In this document: piece by piece, positions 49,001 to 60,283 of the stretch
Position numbering within the stretch: the first letter of the stretch is position 1
How the letters are laid out: every line of letters begins with the position of its first letter
NCBI GenBank assembly: GCA_030248135.1
Contig: JASANC010003102.1
Coordinates: forward strand, 49,509-113,508
Reading direction: 5' to 3'
Origin: Theristus sp. LFF4_11
Lineage: Eukaryota; Nematoda; Chromadorea; Monhysterida; Xyalidae
DNA: 64,000 nucleotides
Position numbers and translations under genes: made by a program
The notes under the pieces: model-generated
What the model saw: the letters and a program-made list of their open reading frames with translations, nothing else
Told to the model about the DNA's origin: nothing
Databases searched by the model: none

Positions 49001-49807
49001 AAAGTTGAAAAAAAACGTGTATCAGAGCCGAAAAAGTTCCCATTTTTTGCAAGGCAATCAGCGCGTACGGCGTGACCAAAACCGCACTGTTGGGTCTCAC
49101 GAAGGCGCTCGCGTGCTCGCTCGCGCAGCGCAACATTCGCGTGAATTGTATTGCGCCAGGCGTCGTGAAAACCGACTTCAGCAGAGCGGTTGGACGTTTT
49201 GGCGGTTTTTTGTTTGCCCATGCCCAGCTTTACTGGCCGGCCTGATTGGTTGAAGGAAGCAATGTTCCAAGCGTCGTTACTACGTTTCCGGATTCATAAA
49301 AAAATAGGAAGACATAAATCAGACTATTTTGAACTTGTAACCAGTTGGTCACATATAAAATTGATTTTGCAGTCCAACTACTCAAAATGACGTGCAGTTA
49401 AAAAACACATCCACACCGGTTTCGCATAAGATCTTCACAATTCCTAATCTTGAAGTGTAGTGTATTGATCGTGAAGTATTGTGAGATTGAAGTTGCTTTT
49501 GGAGCCCGCCGCCTTACAAGACTTGTTGTTCACCACTCAATCGCTACACACCTCTTCACAGTACGCACAGCCAATCAGCGAGCAGCTGACAGCAGTGTGC
49601 TCTGAATTGCAGCTCTGGGATCACCCTTCATCCGACGACAACCCGGACAACCCCCCAAAGTCCATGGTTGAATCGTTGATTCCGCTCGGCCGTTTCGCGT
49701 CTCCGGACGACTGCGCCGGGGCGGTGGCGTTTTTGTGCTCCGCTGACTCCGCCTACATCACTGGCGAGACGATCATGATCACGGGCGGTATGAGCGCGCG
49801 ACTGTGA
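46067..49807 (+). CDS. dhrs4: DHRS4-type short-chain dehydrogenase/reductase, complete, PTS1 tail
   Basis: This is an NADP(H)-dependent carbonyl/retinal reductase of the SDR superfamily, expected in peroxisomes. Six exons (46067-46119, 46769-46949, 47470-47547, 48437-48583, 49054-49188, 49613-49807) encode 262 residues, the family's normal size. The cofactor motif TGSTNGIG is at 13-20, NNAG in exon 3, and N117 in DVNVKAGF. The catalytic S145, Y158 and K162 lie in VSSITG and SAYGVTK. GETIMITGG near the C-terminus is typical. The protein ends SARL, a variant of the peroxisomal SRL/SKL signal found in DHRS4. All exon phases agree. Introns hold a dispersed repeat, a family-D foldback close to the exon 2 donor and MITEs. 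A possible AATAAA lies near 50309. Confidence 0.95.
46185..46431. repeat. Dispersed repeat, copy 2
   Basis: It matches 22155-22440 in the same order: TAAACATGGCAGCTG, the GAACGCGCGAATTTTAA region, TCAGAAACCCAA, CTTGATTGAGAAGACAGACT and CATACTGTAGGG. It lies in DHRS4 intron 1. Type unknown. Confidence 0.65.
46962..47072. mobile_element. Family D foldback element at the DHRS4 exon 2 donor
   Basis: The left end, GCATACCCGTGCGACGGTTG, is mirrored by CACACCGACGCACGGGTACG at the right. It begins 12 bp after the exon 2 donor. The same ends occur at 54492-54624. Confidence 0.7.
47688..47770. mobile_element. Palindromic MITE, family C copy
   Basis: TTAAGCGGCCTTCGTGAAGC pairs with GCTTCATGAATGCCGCTTTA. 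It is the shortest-loop copy, in DHRS4 intron 3. Confidence 0.85.
48777..48954. mobile_element. Family B-like MITE with CACGTGATCACGTG palindromes
   Basis: It starts TACTGTCGAAC and ends GTTCGACTGTGA. The interior has repeated GTGATCACGTGAT palindromes and GGAGTCTGTCC, shared with 1959-2111. It is in DHRS4 intron 4. Confidence 0.65.
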
Positions 49808-50788
49808 GCCCCGTTTGTTCAGTCGTTGCATTTTTGCGCCCGCCCTCTCACGGCCGTCGTAGAGTTCATTATTATCGGTTCATCGTGTTCATGCCATAAA
49901 GTGCCGCATGTTGTATGTGAGATTTCGTATGTCGTCAGTTGTCAAAGTTTTGGTGGAAAACTAGAAATGTTGGCAGAAATTAGCGGCTTTTGAATGAATT
50001 TTCTTTTTTTTTTGTCACGAATCTAATGGCGTGCTGGAACTAGATTCTTTCTGCAACTCAAAAGTGATGAGAAAAAATGACGCAGTACTTTATGCCATAA
50101 ACGCGACGATTTATGTCATTTGACAACACCGCTTTCTTTGTGATAATCAGCTTTTATTCGGATTTGAAAGACATTTTTCAATGAAAAATTTCTGAATTTT
50201 GTAATTTTGTCTATAAATTGTGACGTTGGAGTGATTCGTAGTTTTTGGGCTATTTGGCAATCTTGTTTCAGCTTTGGCCGGTTGATTTGTTCGAGTACAT
50301 TTTATGCAATAAATTCGGCTATTTTTTGAGGTCGAGGAGACCGAACAGTAAAAAATGCACCATGTGATTTGTTTGGTTGTTTGTTTGTTTCTTCATTCCT
50401 GCGTGTTTGAGACTATATTCTTAAAAAAAACTGTTTCTCAGACACACAAGTTGCCTGCCAGATACACTGGTAGGTAGACAGTCAAAATGAGAACACTGAA
50501 TCAACAGTGTTATTTCATTAAATGCAGTATTGCAGTCGCCGCTAGCAATAATGGGAAGTTTTCAAACGTAGTTTTTGGCGTGTAACACGTCACACCACAA
50601 ACGTGTGTGCACGCGCGTTGGACAACCGTGAGCAAACGAGATTCGCAAAATGAAAACAAAATGTCCACACATGGTGACCGCAACTATTTTAACCCAACAG
50701 CACTGCTGAAAATACCGAACTGACCATGTAACAAACCGTAAATACCTATATCTCGAACATAACACTGAAAATCGTTTTTTGTGTGAAA
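49808..50788. other. DHRS4 3' flank / hydroxylase upstream region
   Basis: AT-rich sequence with a possible polyadenylation signal AATAAA near 50309. No exon, repeat pair or promoter motif could be supported. Confidence 0.5.
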
Positions 50789-53053
50789 ATGTTGACTCAG
50801 TTTCAACGTTCAGGAATGCTTGAATATGTCCCGAAAAGAAAAATGGTCATGTTTTACGTTGTCGCCATTGCTGTCACGATGATGGTGCAACGATTCCTAT
50901 GGGACAAATTTATCGAATACAGCATGACTGAAGAAGAACGGCAAAGGGTGCGCTTTTTTGAATATTTTGAATTCTTCATTTTAGCCAAGCTCAAAAAGTT
51001 TCAATATTGCGGGTCGACAAAAGAAGGGTGAAGTGAAGACGCTTTTTTGAGAACAGACCAAGGTCAGTGAGAAAACCTTCAAAAAGTCGATTAGCTGGAG
51101 CTGCTGTAAACTTCAAAAAAAGCCTAATCTTATACCATATCAAATCATGCTTGCGAACCATTTGTTGTTTTTCAGCTGAAAGACAAAGGCCATTTCGATA
51201 CACTGGAACGATTATGCAGCGAACTTGACACTGAATTCAGTCGAACGACTAAACCACTAAAATTGGACCACACGCGAATGCCCGCAATTCCGTGCACTCA
51301 GTTCGTGTCCATGCCGATGTTGATGCCCGTCAGGGTGGAACGCATCAGTGCGCATCATCCGAAGTTGATGATTCTACGTCAGTTCATCAGTAAAAAACAC
51401 GCGCGGCGGGCGGCCAAAGAGGTGGAGAATCACAGGTGAGCAGATTTCGGTTTGGATTGCTTTGTTTTGTTGTTGTTGGGGATTTCAGACGATGTTTTTA
51501 GCCAGAGCTAACCCAGAGAAGCGTACAGAACGCCGTCGTGTAGGGCGCCCATCGAGTTTTCTTTGTCATTAAGTGCCTATGCACCTCTCAGCGGGGCTCG
51601 ATCCCCCGAACGCACAGACAGGAGACTAACGCGCTACCACCAGGCCACGAGGGTGGATGGCGTTTCAAGTTTGATTCTCGACCATTGCCGCCACTGACTG
51701 GTCCGCTGAAAAAAAGTATCGCGCAAAATTTACGTCATCCAGGCGATATTGTTCGACCACTTTTTTAACCCGACGGCTCGTTTGGACGCTAGTTTATTGC
51801 TAAAAGTGTAGCCCAGGGAATTATGTATGGCGGCGTGGTTCGAGGCGTGATTCCCGCGAAAGATCAGCAGTTCGAATCCCCGCAGCGGGTTAGGTGTTCC
51901 AAAACGGCCAAATTGGTCTTGTTTCGTTTCATTTAATGCCGAACTTATTTGTTCCGATCTTTTACATTGGTCGGTGAAGATAAGTGACGTTCGAATTGCT
52001 GAATAGTTAACACTGCTACCAATTATAGTTAATTAGTTAACAGTTAATAGTTAGTTTATACCAGCGTATGTCGCTGTTGAACATGTTTGGAATGTGTTAC
52101 GAAATACGAACGAACTTACAGTATTCACCTAAAAAACTTTCCATTTCAAACGACATCTTTTTTTCAAAACCGCTTACAAAACCGTTCTTCCCCCAGCGGT
52201 CTCCAGCCGACTTTGGTGCAGCCGAAGCACAGCGCGATGCGTGTCAACAAATTCCAGCGTAACACCAACGGAACGTGGATACGAAAATGGAGCGACAGTG
52301 AGGCGTTCAATGCGATCACACGGACAACACTGAGCGTGTTTCCGCATCTCGACGTGCGTGCGACTGAGGACTGGAATGTGCGCGTGTTCATTTTTTTGTT
52401 AATTTCAGACACAATTCTTGAGTTGTTTTTCGTATTCGCTTGAATTGTTCATATTTCAGTGTCTCGCGTATAACTCAACGGGTCACTATACATTCCATTT
52501 CGACGCGTTACCGACAGTTCCTACAATGCGATCCGATCCGTTCTCGATAAAGTTCGGCAATCGAATGGCGACGTTGTTTGTCTACTTGGCAACTGCCGAG
52601 GAAGGGGGAAGTGAGCGAAAAAATGAGGGAGAAAAGAAGTTTCTGCCGCCAGTTTCGACTGCAACACTACCTGATTCCATATTGCCGGTTTATTGACAAA
52701 AAACTTCTCGAATTCGCTGCTTCTTTCTTTCTCAGTAGCATGACGAAACAGAAAAAAGCAGCACACTTTTCCGGGCTTTCGCTAAAATTCACAAAAACAA
52801 ACTTTCAGAGACCGCGTTCCCCAACGCGCAGTTCGTGTTGACGTCGGTGGTGCCGGGCGATGCGATACTCTGGTTCAACCTTTTGTCGCCGAACTTCTCG
52901 AAAGACCGCCAATCGCTACACGGCGCCTGCCCGGTCTACGCCGGTCGAAAGGTGGTGAGCACCATGTGGATCCGTCATCAGCCGCGACAATTCGCGTGCG
53001 GCGCCGACCGAAGATGGGCGACGTTTGATTGGCCGCAGTTGGAGTGGACTTGA
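50789..53053 (+). CDS. Short membrane-anchored prolyl 4-hydroxylase (2OG-Fe(II) oxygenase), paralogue 1
   Basis: It is predicted to hydroxylate prolines using Fe(II), 2-oxoglutarate and ascorbate in the secretory pathway. Five exons (50789-50947, 51176-51435, 52197-52377, 52460-52610, 52809-53053) encode 331 residues. A hydrophobic N-terminal segment (~19-35, VMFYVVAIAVTMMV) suggests a type II membrane protein or uncleaved anchor. The catalytic domain shows H213-F-D215 in TGHYTFHFDAL, then FGNRMATLFVYL, distal H288 and K298 in LHGACPVYAGRKVVSTMWI. H-to-K spacing is 10, as in collagen P4H alpha. The peptide-binding and linker domains of collagen P4H alpha are absent, so it resembles the short PHY-3 class. 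The substrate is unknown. A GTG 6 bp upstream in frame was not used because ATG is available. Intron 2 contains two tRNA-like repeats. Confidence 0.88.
51465..51653 (-). mobile_element. tRNA-derived SINE, family I copy
   Basis: Reverse orientation, so the plus strand starts with a short (GTT)n. The B box reads GGGGCTCGATCCCC on the plus strand and the A box end is CTACCACCAGGCCACGA. It lies 30 bp downstream of the exon 2 donor of the hydroxylase gene. Confidence 0.85.
51826..51935 (+). repeat. Possible third tRNA-related repeat
   Basis: The sequence has a B-box-like AGTTCGAATCCCC and an upstream stretch GGCGTGGTTCGAGGCGTGA that could be an A box. No second copy or target duplication was found here. 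It could be a tRNA fossil or a fragment of another SINE. Confidence 0.35.
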
Positions 53054-54000
53054 ATTGATTGGAGCGTTTCTGGAAACGGCTCGTTTGTTGTTAACGGTGG
53101 CTTTCAGAGCGTTTTCTGGTTTTATATCACGAAACGTTTACATAAATAGACGAAGACTAGAAATACGTGGCGTGGTGTTGGTGTTGTTCATGTTTTTCAT
53201 CGGCCACATCTTCTTGGAGCATTTAGCATTTTGGTGCAGGTAGTGTTCGGTGTTTCATTGCTTACAATTACTGAGCACCGATTTCCAGTTGTGATCGGAT
53301 TGATTGTAGCGGCTTCTGTTTTTCTCCAACTGGACACATTATACACCGCTCAGCTGGAGTGTGTTGAAAAGGAACAAATCAATAATGCCGGGTTTATTTG
53401 CTCATTATCCATCCCAGCGATACGTGCATTTTTACCGAGTAAAAACGTTTTTTGTGTAACCGACAACAAAGAATCTTATTTTATTTATGTACAATTTTTA
53501 TCGTTTTATCGATGTACACATGAAGACAGTGCAGCCAGAATTAATCAAGTGCGTCGTGCACACGTGAGAGCAAAAATCGATTGATTTGAAAAAATTTAAA
53601 AATATGCATGTGCCACACAGTTGGGATCGCTACAACAAATTGTAACGTTTATCAATATCTTCCCATTGAGCACGACAGACAATGATTCGATCAAAAAGTT
53701 GCGCAATACACACAGTTTTTTAAACAGGCTCTTGCATCAAAGGGGCAACATGTTCTGCAGTGTGGATTTTGCTGTTTTCCCCGTTTTGTTTCTGTTGAAA
53801 AAAATATGGTTATGTTTGATTTCTCTTAAAAACTGAAAACACTCCCGTTAAACCCATTCGGAAGTTGTTTTAGTGGGATCGTGATGTGACCGCAAAAAAG
53901 TGGCAACCTGCGGTCCTCCAAAAAGGAGGCATTGTATGTACTTTTATTGCGGCAACAAACCAAAACATCCATTTGAGTTTTAAAATTACAACTGAAATAA
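53054..54000. other. Intergenic between the two hydroxylase genes
   Basis: A 117-codon open frame at 53231-53584 has one hydrophobic stretch but no family similarity or codon bias like the neighbours, and is probably chance or 3' UTR. Nothing else is supported. Confidence 0.45.
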
Positions 54001-56869
54001 ATGAAGAACAGGACGAAACTGAAAAGGTTTCATTTGAATCTCTGGCTCGGCGTCAGCGTGGTGACACTGGCCGCAGTGCACAACATTGGACAAGCGGTCG
54101 AAAACCAAAATGCACCGAAACGAAAGAACTACACGGTAAAAACTTGCAGAATTTTAAAGCCATGCGAAGCGAAACTTATCCAGAATTACTTTTTATACGC
54201 GAATTATCCAGTGAGAAGAACGAATGCATCCGGGTCCAGTTGAAATCAAATTGAAATCAAACACCTTATTTTGTGGCTAAAGAAGTTTAGTGACAAGTTT
54301 AGTGCGATAGCAACGTCTTTTTCTCCGGCGTGTGTTGCAGATGTGAAAATCGGTTCGGTTTACATGAGTGCATTTTCACCTTTGTGGTGACATACCGGTT
54401 CCTCCAGCTGAGGTGTTGCAAAATAAAGTAAACTGGAATTGAAGTGACCGGAAGCCAGGCGGTCACAGCCACTCGAGTGTCTGCGCTGAATCATGCCCGT
54501 GCGACGGTGTGCTGGAGCATAGCGCAAGCGCCGCGACGGGCTGCGGACACTTGCCACATGGTGCTTGGACGCAGCGGCTGCGATGTGCGGCGCGGTCAGC
54601 ACCGTACCGTCGCAAGGGTATGGTCCGCGTTGGTCCTAATATGAGCAACATGAGGCCCGTTCACACTGACGTATGCTGACGCACGTCGACGTACATACGT
54701 TCCCTATGAACGGCAGTATGCTGAGAAACACAAGACGTGACGTGACGTGTCGTGCCGTATGCGCATACGTCTTCGTATGAACGGGCCTCAACGAGTCTCG
54801 CGACACACACAGCACATGGACGCATACAGTCAGTTGAGCGCTGTCTGCGACGAGCTCGGCGACGAGTATGACCTCGAGCGGGACGCACTCCAAGAAGACC
54901 CGAGTAAAATGCCGCTGAATGCGCCACTCTGCAAGCAGTTCGTCTCGATGCCGTGGCTGATGCCGGTACGTGCGGAGCTGCTCAGCTTGCACCATCCAAA
55001 GCTGATGATTCTACGGCAGTTCATCAGTCGAACGCACGCCAGGCGAACCGCCGAACAAGTGGAACAACATCAGTGGGTGCTCTTGCTGGAAATGTTTTTC
55101 GAAAAGAATTTGAAAATTTTACATGTTCTATGGAATAAAATGACGTGACGTGACGTGACGTGACGTGACGTGACATGACGAGTCGTGACGTGACGTGACG
55201 TGACGTGACGTGACGTGACGTGACGTGACGTGACGCACCGCACCGCGCATTGTTGTCTACATAAACAATTAGCAATGTCGGTAATTCGGATTTATAAAAA
55301 AAATTTACATGTTGTTGTTCACAAATCCACCCAGCAACCTCAAGATTGTCGACATCCAACCGCCCGGTCAAAAAATGCACCCGAACAAAACCGAGCGCAA
55401 CACAAACGGCACGTGGATCGATAAATTTGGCGAAGTGGAGCTGTTCACGACGTTGAGTCGAACGACGCTGCGAGTGTTCAACGAGCTGGACGTCAGGGCG
55501 GCTGAAGATTGGAATGTAAGAAGAATTATGGGGCTAGACGGTGTAGTCTGGCGTTCCTTCGTTACAGTTAACATCTACAATACATATGTTTGTTCAAACC
55601 TGTCACGTTTCTCGCAGAATACAGAGCAGAATACATAAGAATACATGGTGTGTGGCATTTCATCTAAACTCGAAACATTGTCAATCTTCTTACTGTAACT
55701 CAATGTTTCACACGCTCATAATCTTGCGGAAAAGTTTAAATAAACTTCAAATAAATATTTTCTTTGGTTGAAGATCTAACAATTTTTTCAAATCAAACTG
55801 GCAGTAATAATGCGGGAGGCTACGTGAGTTTGTTTAAAAAATTATGAAAGTGGTTCAAAAGTTCGCAGAAGTTCAAATGTCAAAAAATTGACGAAATAGG
55901 TCACAAAGTCCATCGTCACGCACGTACTCTGCGATGTGAATGGTACCCATTTCAGAGTTAACATTTCTAACAGTTTTCAGTGTCTCGTCTACAATTCCAC
56001 TGGCCACTATGGGTTCCATTTTGACGCGTTGCCAGACAGTTACATACAATCGGATCCATATTCGAGAAAATTCGGCAACCGCATGGCCACCCTGATGGTC
56101 TACCTGAAAGCAGCGGACGAGGGCGGAAGTTTGTTTTGATTGTTTAATAAAAAGTATTCATTCTCGACGTATAGTCTACTCCATAATCGAACTAGCTGCT
56201 TGGTTCATGCATGCATTCTGTGCATGGATTGATGTGGAGGCAGAGTTTGGTTCACATAGACCACCAACCAATCAGCTAGTCGGATATGTAGTATTAGTGT
56301 TAGACTGCATGTGGCCATAGTTGTGGTTTTATGAAATGATAGTGAGCTGTTGGTGTAGTGGTTGCGTTCAGTTAGTGGATGTAAATAGCAACATTTTGAG
56401 GCATTTCGGGTTCCTCCGGTCCTGCATTTTACGGCATAAAATCCTTTTTCTCAATTTCTCATTTTCGAAAACGAAAACGCCCATTTTCTACCAACGACAG
56501 TATGTTTGTTTAAGCCTGATACAGTCGTTCTTCTCACTGTAACTCACTGCAGTTTCGCATGCTCTATGTTCTACGAAACAAGTGACCGGTTTAAAAACAA
56601 GAAAAAAAACACTTTATATACCGTACGTCACAGAGACGAGTTTTCCGAACGCTTCGATCGTGCTGCGCTCAATGAAGCCGGGCGACGCGGTGCTCTGGTT
56701 CAATCTGACGCCCGATTGGTCGTCGGACGGCGGCGCCCTGCACGGTGCCTGCCCGGTCAAGGCCGGCATGAAGGTTGTGACGACCATGTGGATCCGTCGA
56801 CAGTCGCGCCAATTTCCGTGCGGCGTCAACGAGAATACGTTTGATTGGCCGCAGTTGGAGTGGACGTGA
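54001..56869 (+). CDS. Short membrane-anchored prolyl 4-hydroxylase, paralogue 2
   Basis: Tandem paralogue of the preceding gene. Five exons (54001-54135, 54813-55072, 55335-55515, 55981-56128, 56634-56869) give 319 residues. Exons 2 and 3 have exactly the same lengths (260 and 181 nt) and all intron phases match paralogue 1. The N-terminus has basic residues and a hydrophobic segment (~13-28, LNLWLGVSVVTLAAV). Catalytic residues are H205-F-D207 in TGHYGFHFDAL, H278 and K288 in LHGACPVKAGMKVVTTMWI. Both proteins end WPQLEWT. The N-terminal exon is unlike that of paralogue 1, so exon 1 is the least certain part. Introns 1 and 2 carry a family-D foldback, a TGAGGCCCGT-ended MITE and a TGACG microsatellite. 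Confidence 0.86.
54492..54624. mobile_element. Family D foldback element
   Basis: ATGCCCGTGCGACGGTGTGC pairs with CACCGTACCGTCGCAAGGGT. The GC-rich interior is itself partly palindromic (GCGCAAGCGCC). In intron 1 of hydroxylase 2. Confidence 0.7.
54651..54790. mobile_element. MITE with TGAGGCCCGTTCA ends (family E)
   Basis: The left end is TGAGGCCCGTTCACACTGAC and the right end is the complement, ACGAAGACGTATGCGC side ending GAACGGGCCTCA. CGTATG/CATACG motifs repeat inside. It ends 22 bp before exon 2 of hydroxylase 2. No clear target duplication was seen. Confidence 0.7.
55140..55240. repeat. TGACG pentanucleotide microsatellite
   Basis: About twenty tandem TGACG units with a few variants (TGACA, AGTCG) occupy intron 2 of hydroxylase 2. 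Confidence 0.95.
56163..56315. repeat. Repeat related to family B
   Basis: It contains TTCATGCATGCATTCTGTGC, CCACCAACCAATCAGCTAG and an end TTAGTGTTAGACTG, shared with other family-B-like elements. The boundaries are uncertain. Confidence 0.45.
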
Positions 56870-57761
56870 CCGCGAGAACAGTCATTCTGTTGCTTTTCGT
56901 GGCACTTATTTCGTTCGCTTTTATTTTCAAGAATAACAAGAAAAACAAGAATAAAAACATGTCCCAAATATGACCTCAAAAAGGTGAATCCAGCATATGC
57001 AAATTATGTTGATTTGAATTCGAATGCATTTTGTGGGAATGTAACCAAACAAAAACTGAACTTTTCTTCAAACGAGACGTTTTTGGTGAAACATGAAGGT
57101 CAAGTAACCACAGAATCCGGACACCCGAAGCGTGGACGAACGCACAAGTGCGCGATCTTGCACACAGTGCAAAACAGTGATGCTTGTTTTTTGTGGTTGT
57201 GCAACATTGCTGTATCACCGTAAAGTCTTGCATGTAACGGTATTTAACAGTAGTACCCCGTATTCAGCACTGCAACTCTGAGATAATGTTGTTAAACAGT
57301 GCAGCCATGTCCAAACAAACAGTTTGGAAATTCTTTGCTGTTCCTGCGCGCTTCCACACTTTCTTCGTCTAATAGCGCCTTATTAACGTTGTTATCAGAT
57401 CTTAGCTGCTTTTTATTACTACAACTACACAGGGTGTGGGCAGGAAAGTCGTTGCCATTACTTCTTCTGCACCATCCTGCATAATAATACAGTGCAACTA
57501 CTTTTATACACTTTGCAATAAAACGCACACAACAGTGAAAAAAGTCACAGTTGTTGGTCTAAAAATGAAGCTGAAACAAACGAACAAACAAACGAGAGGA
57601 CTGAAACAAAAGTACACGTACATATAACATTGATGAACATTTTCGTCCTTTAATGATGATCATTTTTTCCTTTCAATGCTGAACTTTTTTTGGTGAAAGA
57701 TTTGTTGAAAAGGAAACTGAGCTAAATGTCTTGATTTCTTGCATACATTTGCGAAATTCAT
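56870..57761. other. Convergent 3' flanks of hydroxylase 2 and the lectin gene
   Basis: No exon supported. A fragment of the TACCGTAAAGTCTTGCAT terminal repeat (family F) occurs near 57217. AATAAA at about 57518 could be a polyadenylation signal for the plus-strand gene. Confidence 0.5.
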
Positions 57762-60219
57762 TTATATAACTTCGTACATGTGAAACGCCGCGTTTGCAAC
57801 CACCGGCAACGCTTTGGTGTCTGCTGGATCGTAGATGTTGTAATGGAGGCGACAGATCTCTATAAACAATCAACAATTAATTTTGCGTTGCATGAAGTTG
57901 AATGCAAGTCCTTGTTATAAGCAGTGCCAAGAAAACATTGCCACAGGACGTCCGACCAAACCTGTCACTTTGTTTCGCCGGGTGAAGCGAGTGCAACAAT
58001 TTGGAGTGATAGAAAAAAAGAACGGCATTGATGCCGTTTGGGTAAGATCAAAAACCCACTGGTGAATGAAATTGTCTTCCTGTCAACTCGACTCATTTTT
58101 TCATTCCATTCAGAACGAACGAACGGTGATTTCATTTTTTGGCGTCGTTTTTAGCCCGGGCTGACCCAGAAAAGCGTACAGAACGCCGTCGACTAGGGCG
58201 CCCATCGAGTTTTCTCTGTCATTGAGTGCCTATGCCCCCCCCCCCTCGGCGGGGCTCGATCCCCCGAACGCACAGACAAGAGTCTAACCCGCTGCTACCC
58301 AGGCCACGAGGGTGACCTGAGAAAAAGTGACAGGTTTTTCGGACCGACTTTACTACATTGCAAGTAGCTTTGCTATATTACATTAGATTTATTGGAACGT
58401 GTCAGACCCATATGACGTCATTACTTCAAAAAAACGCTCGCCATGCACAGGCACCAGCTTTAGTTTTAGTTTGGTTGACCTTTTCACGAATTGGGTTCCG
58501 GCAAGCAAAAGGTTCTGGCGACGGGTGCATGCCAGTCGCATGACGTCATTTCGGTCTGACGCGTCCGAACCAATGGGCTCGGCTAAATTGTTGCTAAATA
58601 GGCAACACGGCAACCGTTCTCGGGTACCACTTCCTACCGCCAACAGTTGCGTATGAGATCGTATGACAGTGCGGCGTCCGATGGCATTCCTGTGCACACT
58701 GGCCGAAATTGCGTCCTGTCAACTCTTCTATAATATTATCTGTGCCTTCCAGACCGGCGTGTTTCTTGAATTGCAATTGCAGCGCTCCTGCGAAGGATCA
58801 CGCATGTTTTTTTTAAATGACCAATATTGAAAATGGCCAAGGAATTCCAGGCCTTATAAACGGGTAGGATTTCGACCATGTCAAAATTTTGAATTTTTTG
58901 GTTTTCCGCCGTGTGACACTCCGCCCACTTTTGGGTGGGGGTCAATATAAGGTGGGAGGAACCTTATATGCAAGACTTTTCACATAAAATATTTTGAACG
59001 GAAACACTCACTGTACTGGCATTTGTATCGATTAATGGCCGTCTCTGGCTTGGTGATAAGTCGGTGCGAATCTTTGGCGTGGAATGGAAAATAGTAGTCG
59101 GTCGCGTTTCCTGGAGCCAAGCCGTACCTGAACGGGAAATGTTTAAAACTGCATTTGAACGATTTCAACGTAACCAATAATTGTTCGTCTTCTTGTCACT
59201 GCTTATGCCAAGAAAAGTCCGACACATACATTGTACATACCTACCGTATTACCCCCATTAAACCCCCCCACCATTAATCCCCCCCACCAATAAACCCCCA
59301 CCCCCCGACCAGTTTCCGAATAATCCCCCCCCCCACAAATAATCCCCCATGGGGGATTATTGGAGACCTGTTTGAAACACATACCCAGCGAATTCAGTGG
59401 CTGGTTGCAGTGAAAATGATGAAATTGTGCTACCAAAGGCCCCAAATGGGTGAGTTAATGGTAATTTCATTACAAAAGGCTATTGTAAAAGGAAATTTCT
59501 ATGTAGAGTAGAAGTTTCTGCGACTTTCTTGCCTGCCATGCAATGTATTTTTGCCATTTTTCAACAAACCCCCACCCCTAGAATTTTTTGTAAATAACCC
59601 CCCCCCCCCACCAATAATCCCCCCCCCCACCAATAAACCCCCACCCCTAAAAGTCGCTGACGTATTAATCCCCCATGGGGGTTTATTAGGGGTAATACGA
59701 TATGTGAGTTAAAACCATTTTCCAAACAAAAGCACTAAAGCTCAATCTCGTTTGGCAACCAACAGAAGCGAATCAAGATGGAGCGTTTAGTAAAATGGTT
59801 CGAAAGATCTTTGGAAATGGTTTTCATCAGTGATGATTGTCATGGTGGCATGCATCTTTCTGATGCATATCAAGATCACCATCGTGGAACACCGCTCAGC
59901 TGGCTTTTCTTTTTTTTTATGTTTTTAAAATTGAATTTTCTTTACGGACCTCTGCTGGCAGACTCGGGACTTTGGACTCAGATCTCAGTTCGGACGAGTT
60001 TTTCAAGACCAAATAAGTAAAGGACACACTTCAGATGTGAAGTAACCAACCATAATGTCCAAAGAATCTCAGTCGCGTTCCACCGACGTTCGTTTGGATC
60101 GGCATAATTGCGAGTGTACACCCAGCCGGTGCGCAGATACGGATGCGGATTGTAGACGTGGCGCCATTCCGGCAATTGAAACGCACCTACCCAGTACCAA
60201 ACATCGTTCTGGAAAGAAA

Positions 60220-60283
<64 letters not shown>

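Noticed and set aside
53231..53584. 117-codon frame between the hydroxylases with a hydrophobic stretch
   Set aside because: No family similarity, AT-rich codon use unlike neighbouring exons, no conserved splice or start context; probably 3' UTR or chance.
55140..55240. Telomere or centromere satellite
   Set aside because: A simple TGACG microsatellite of about 100 bp inside one intron; no further copies seen.
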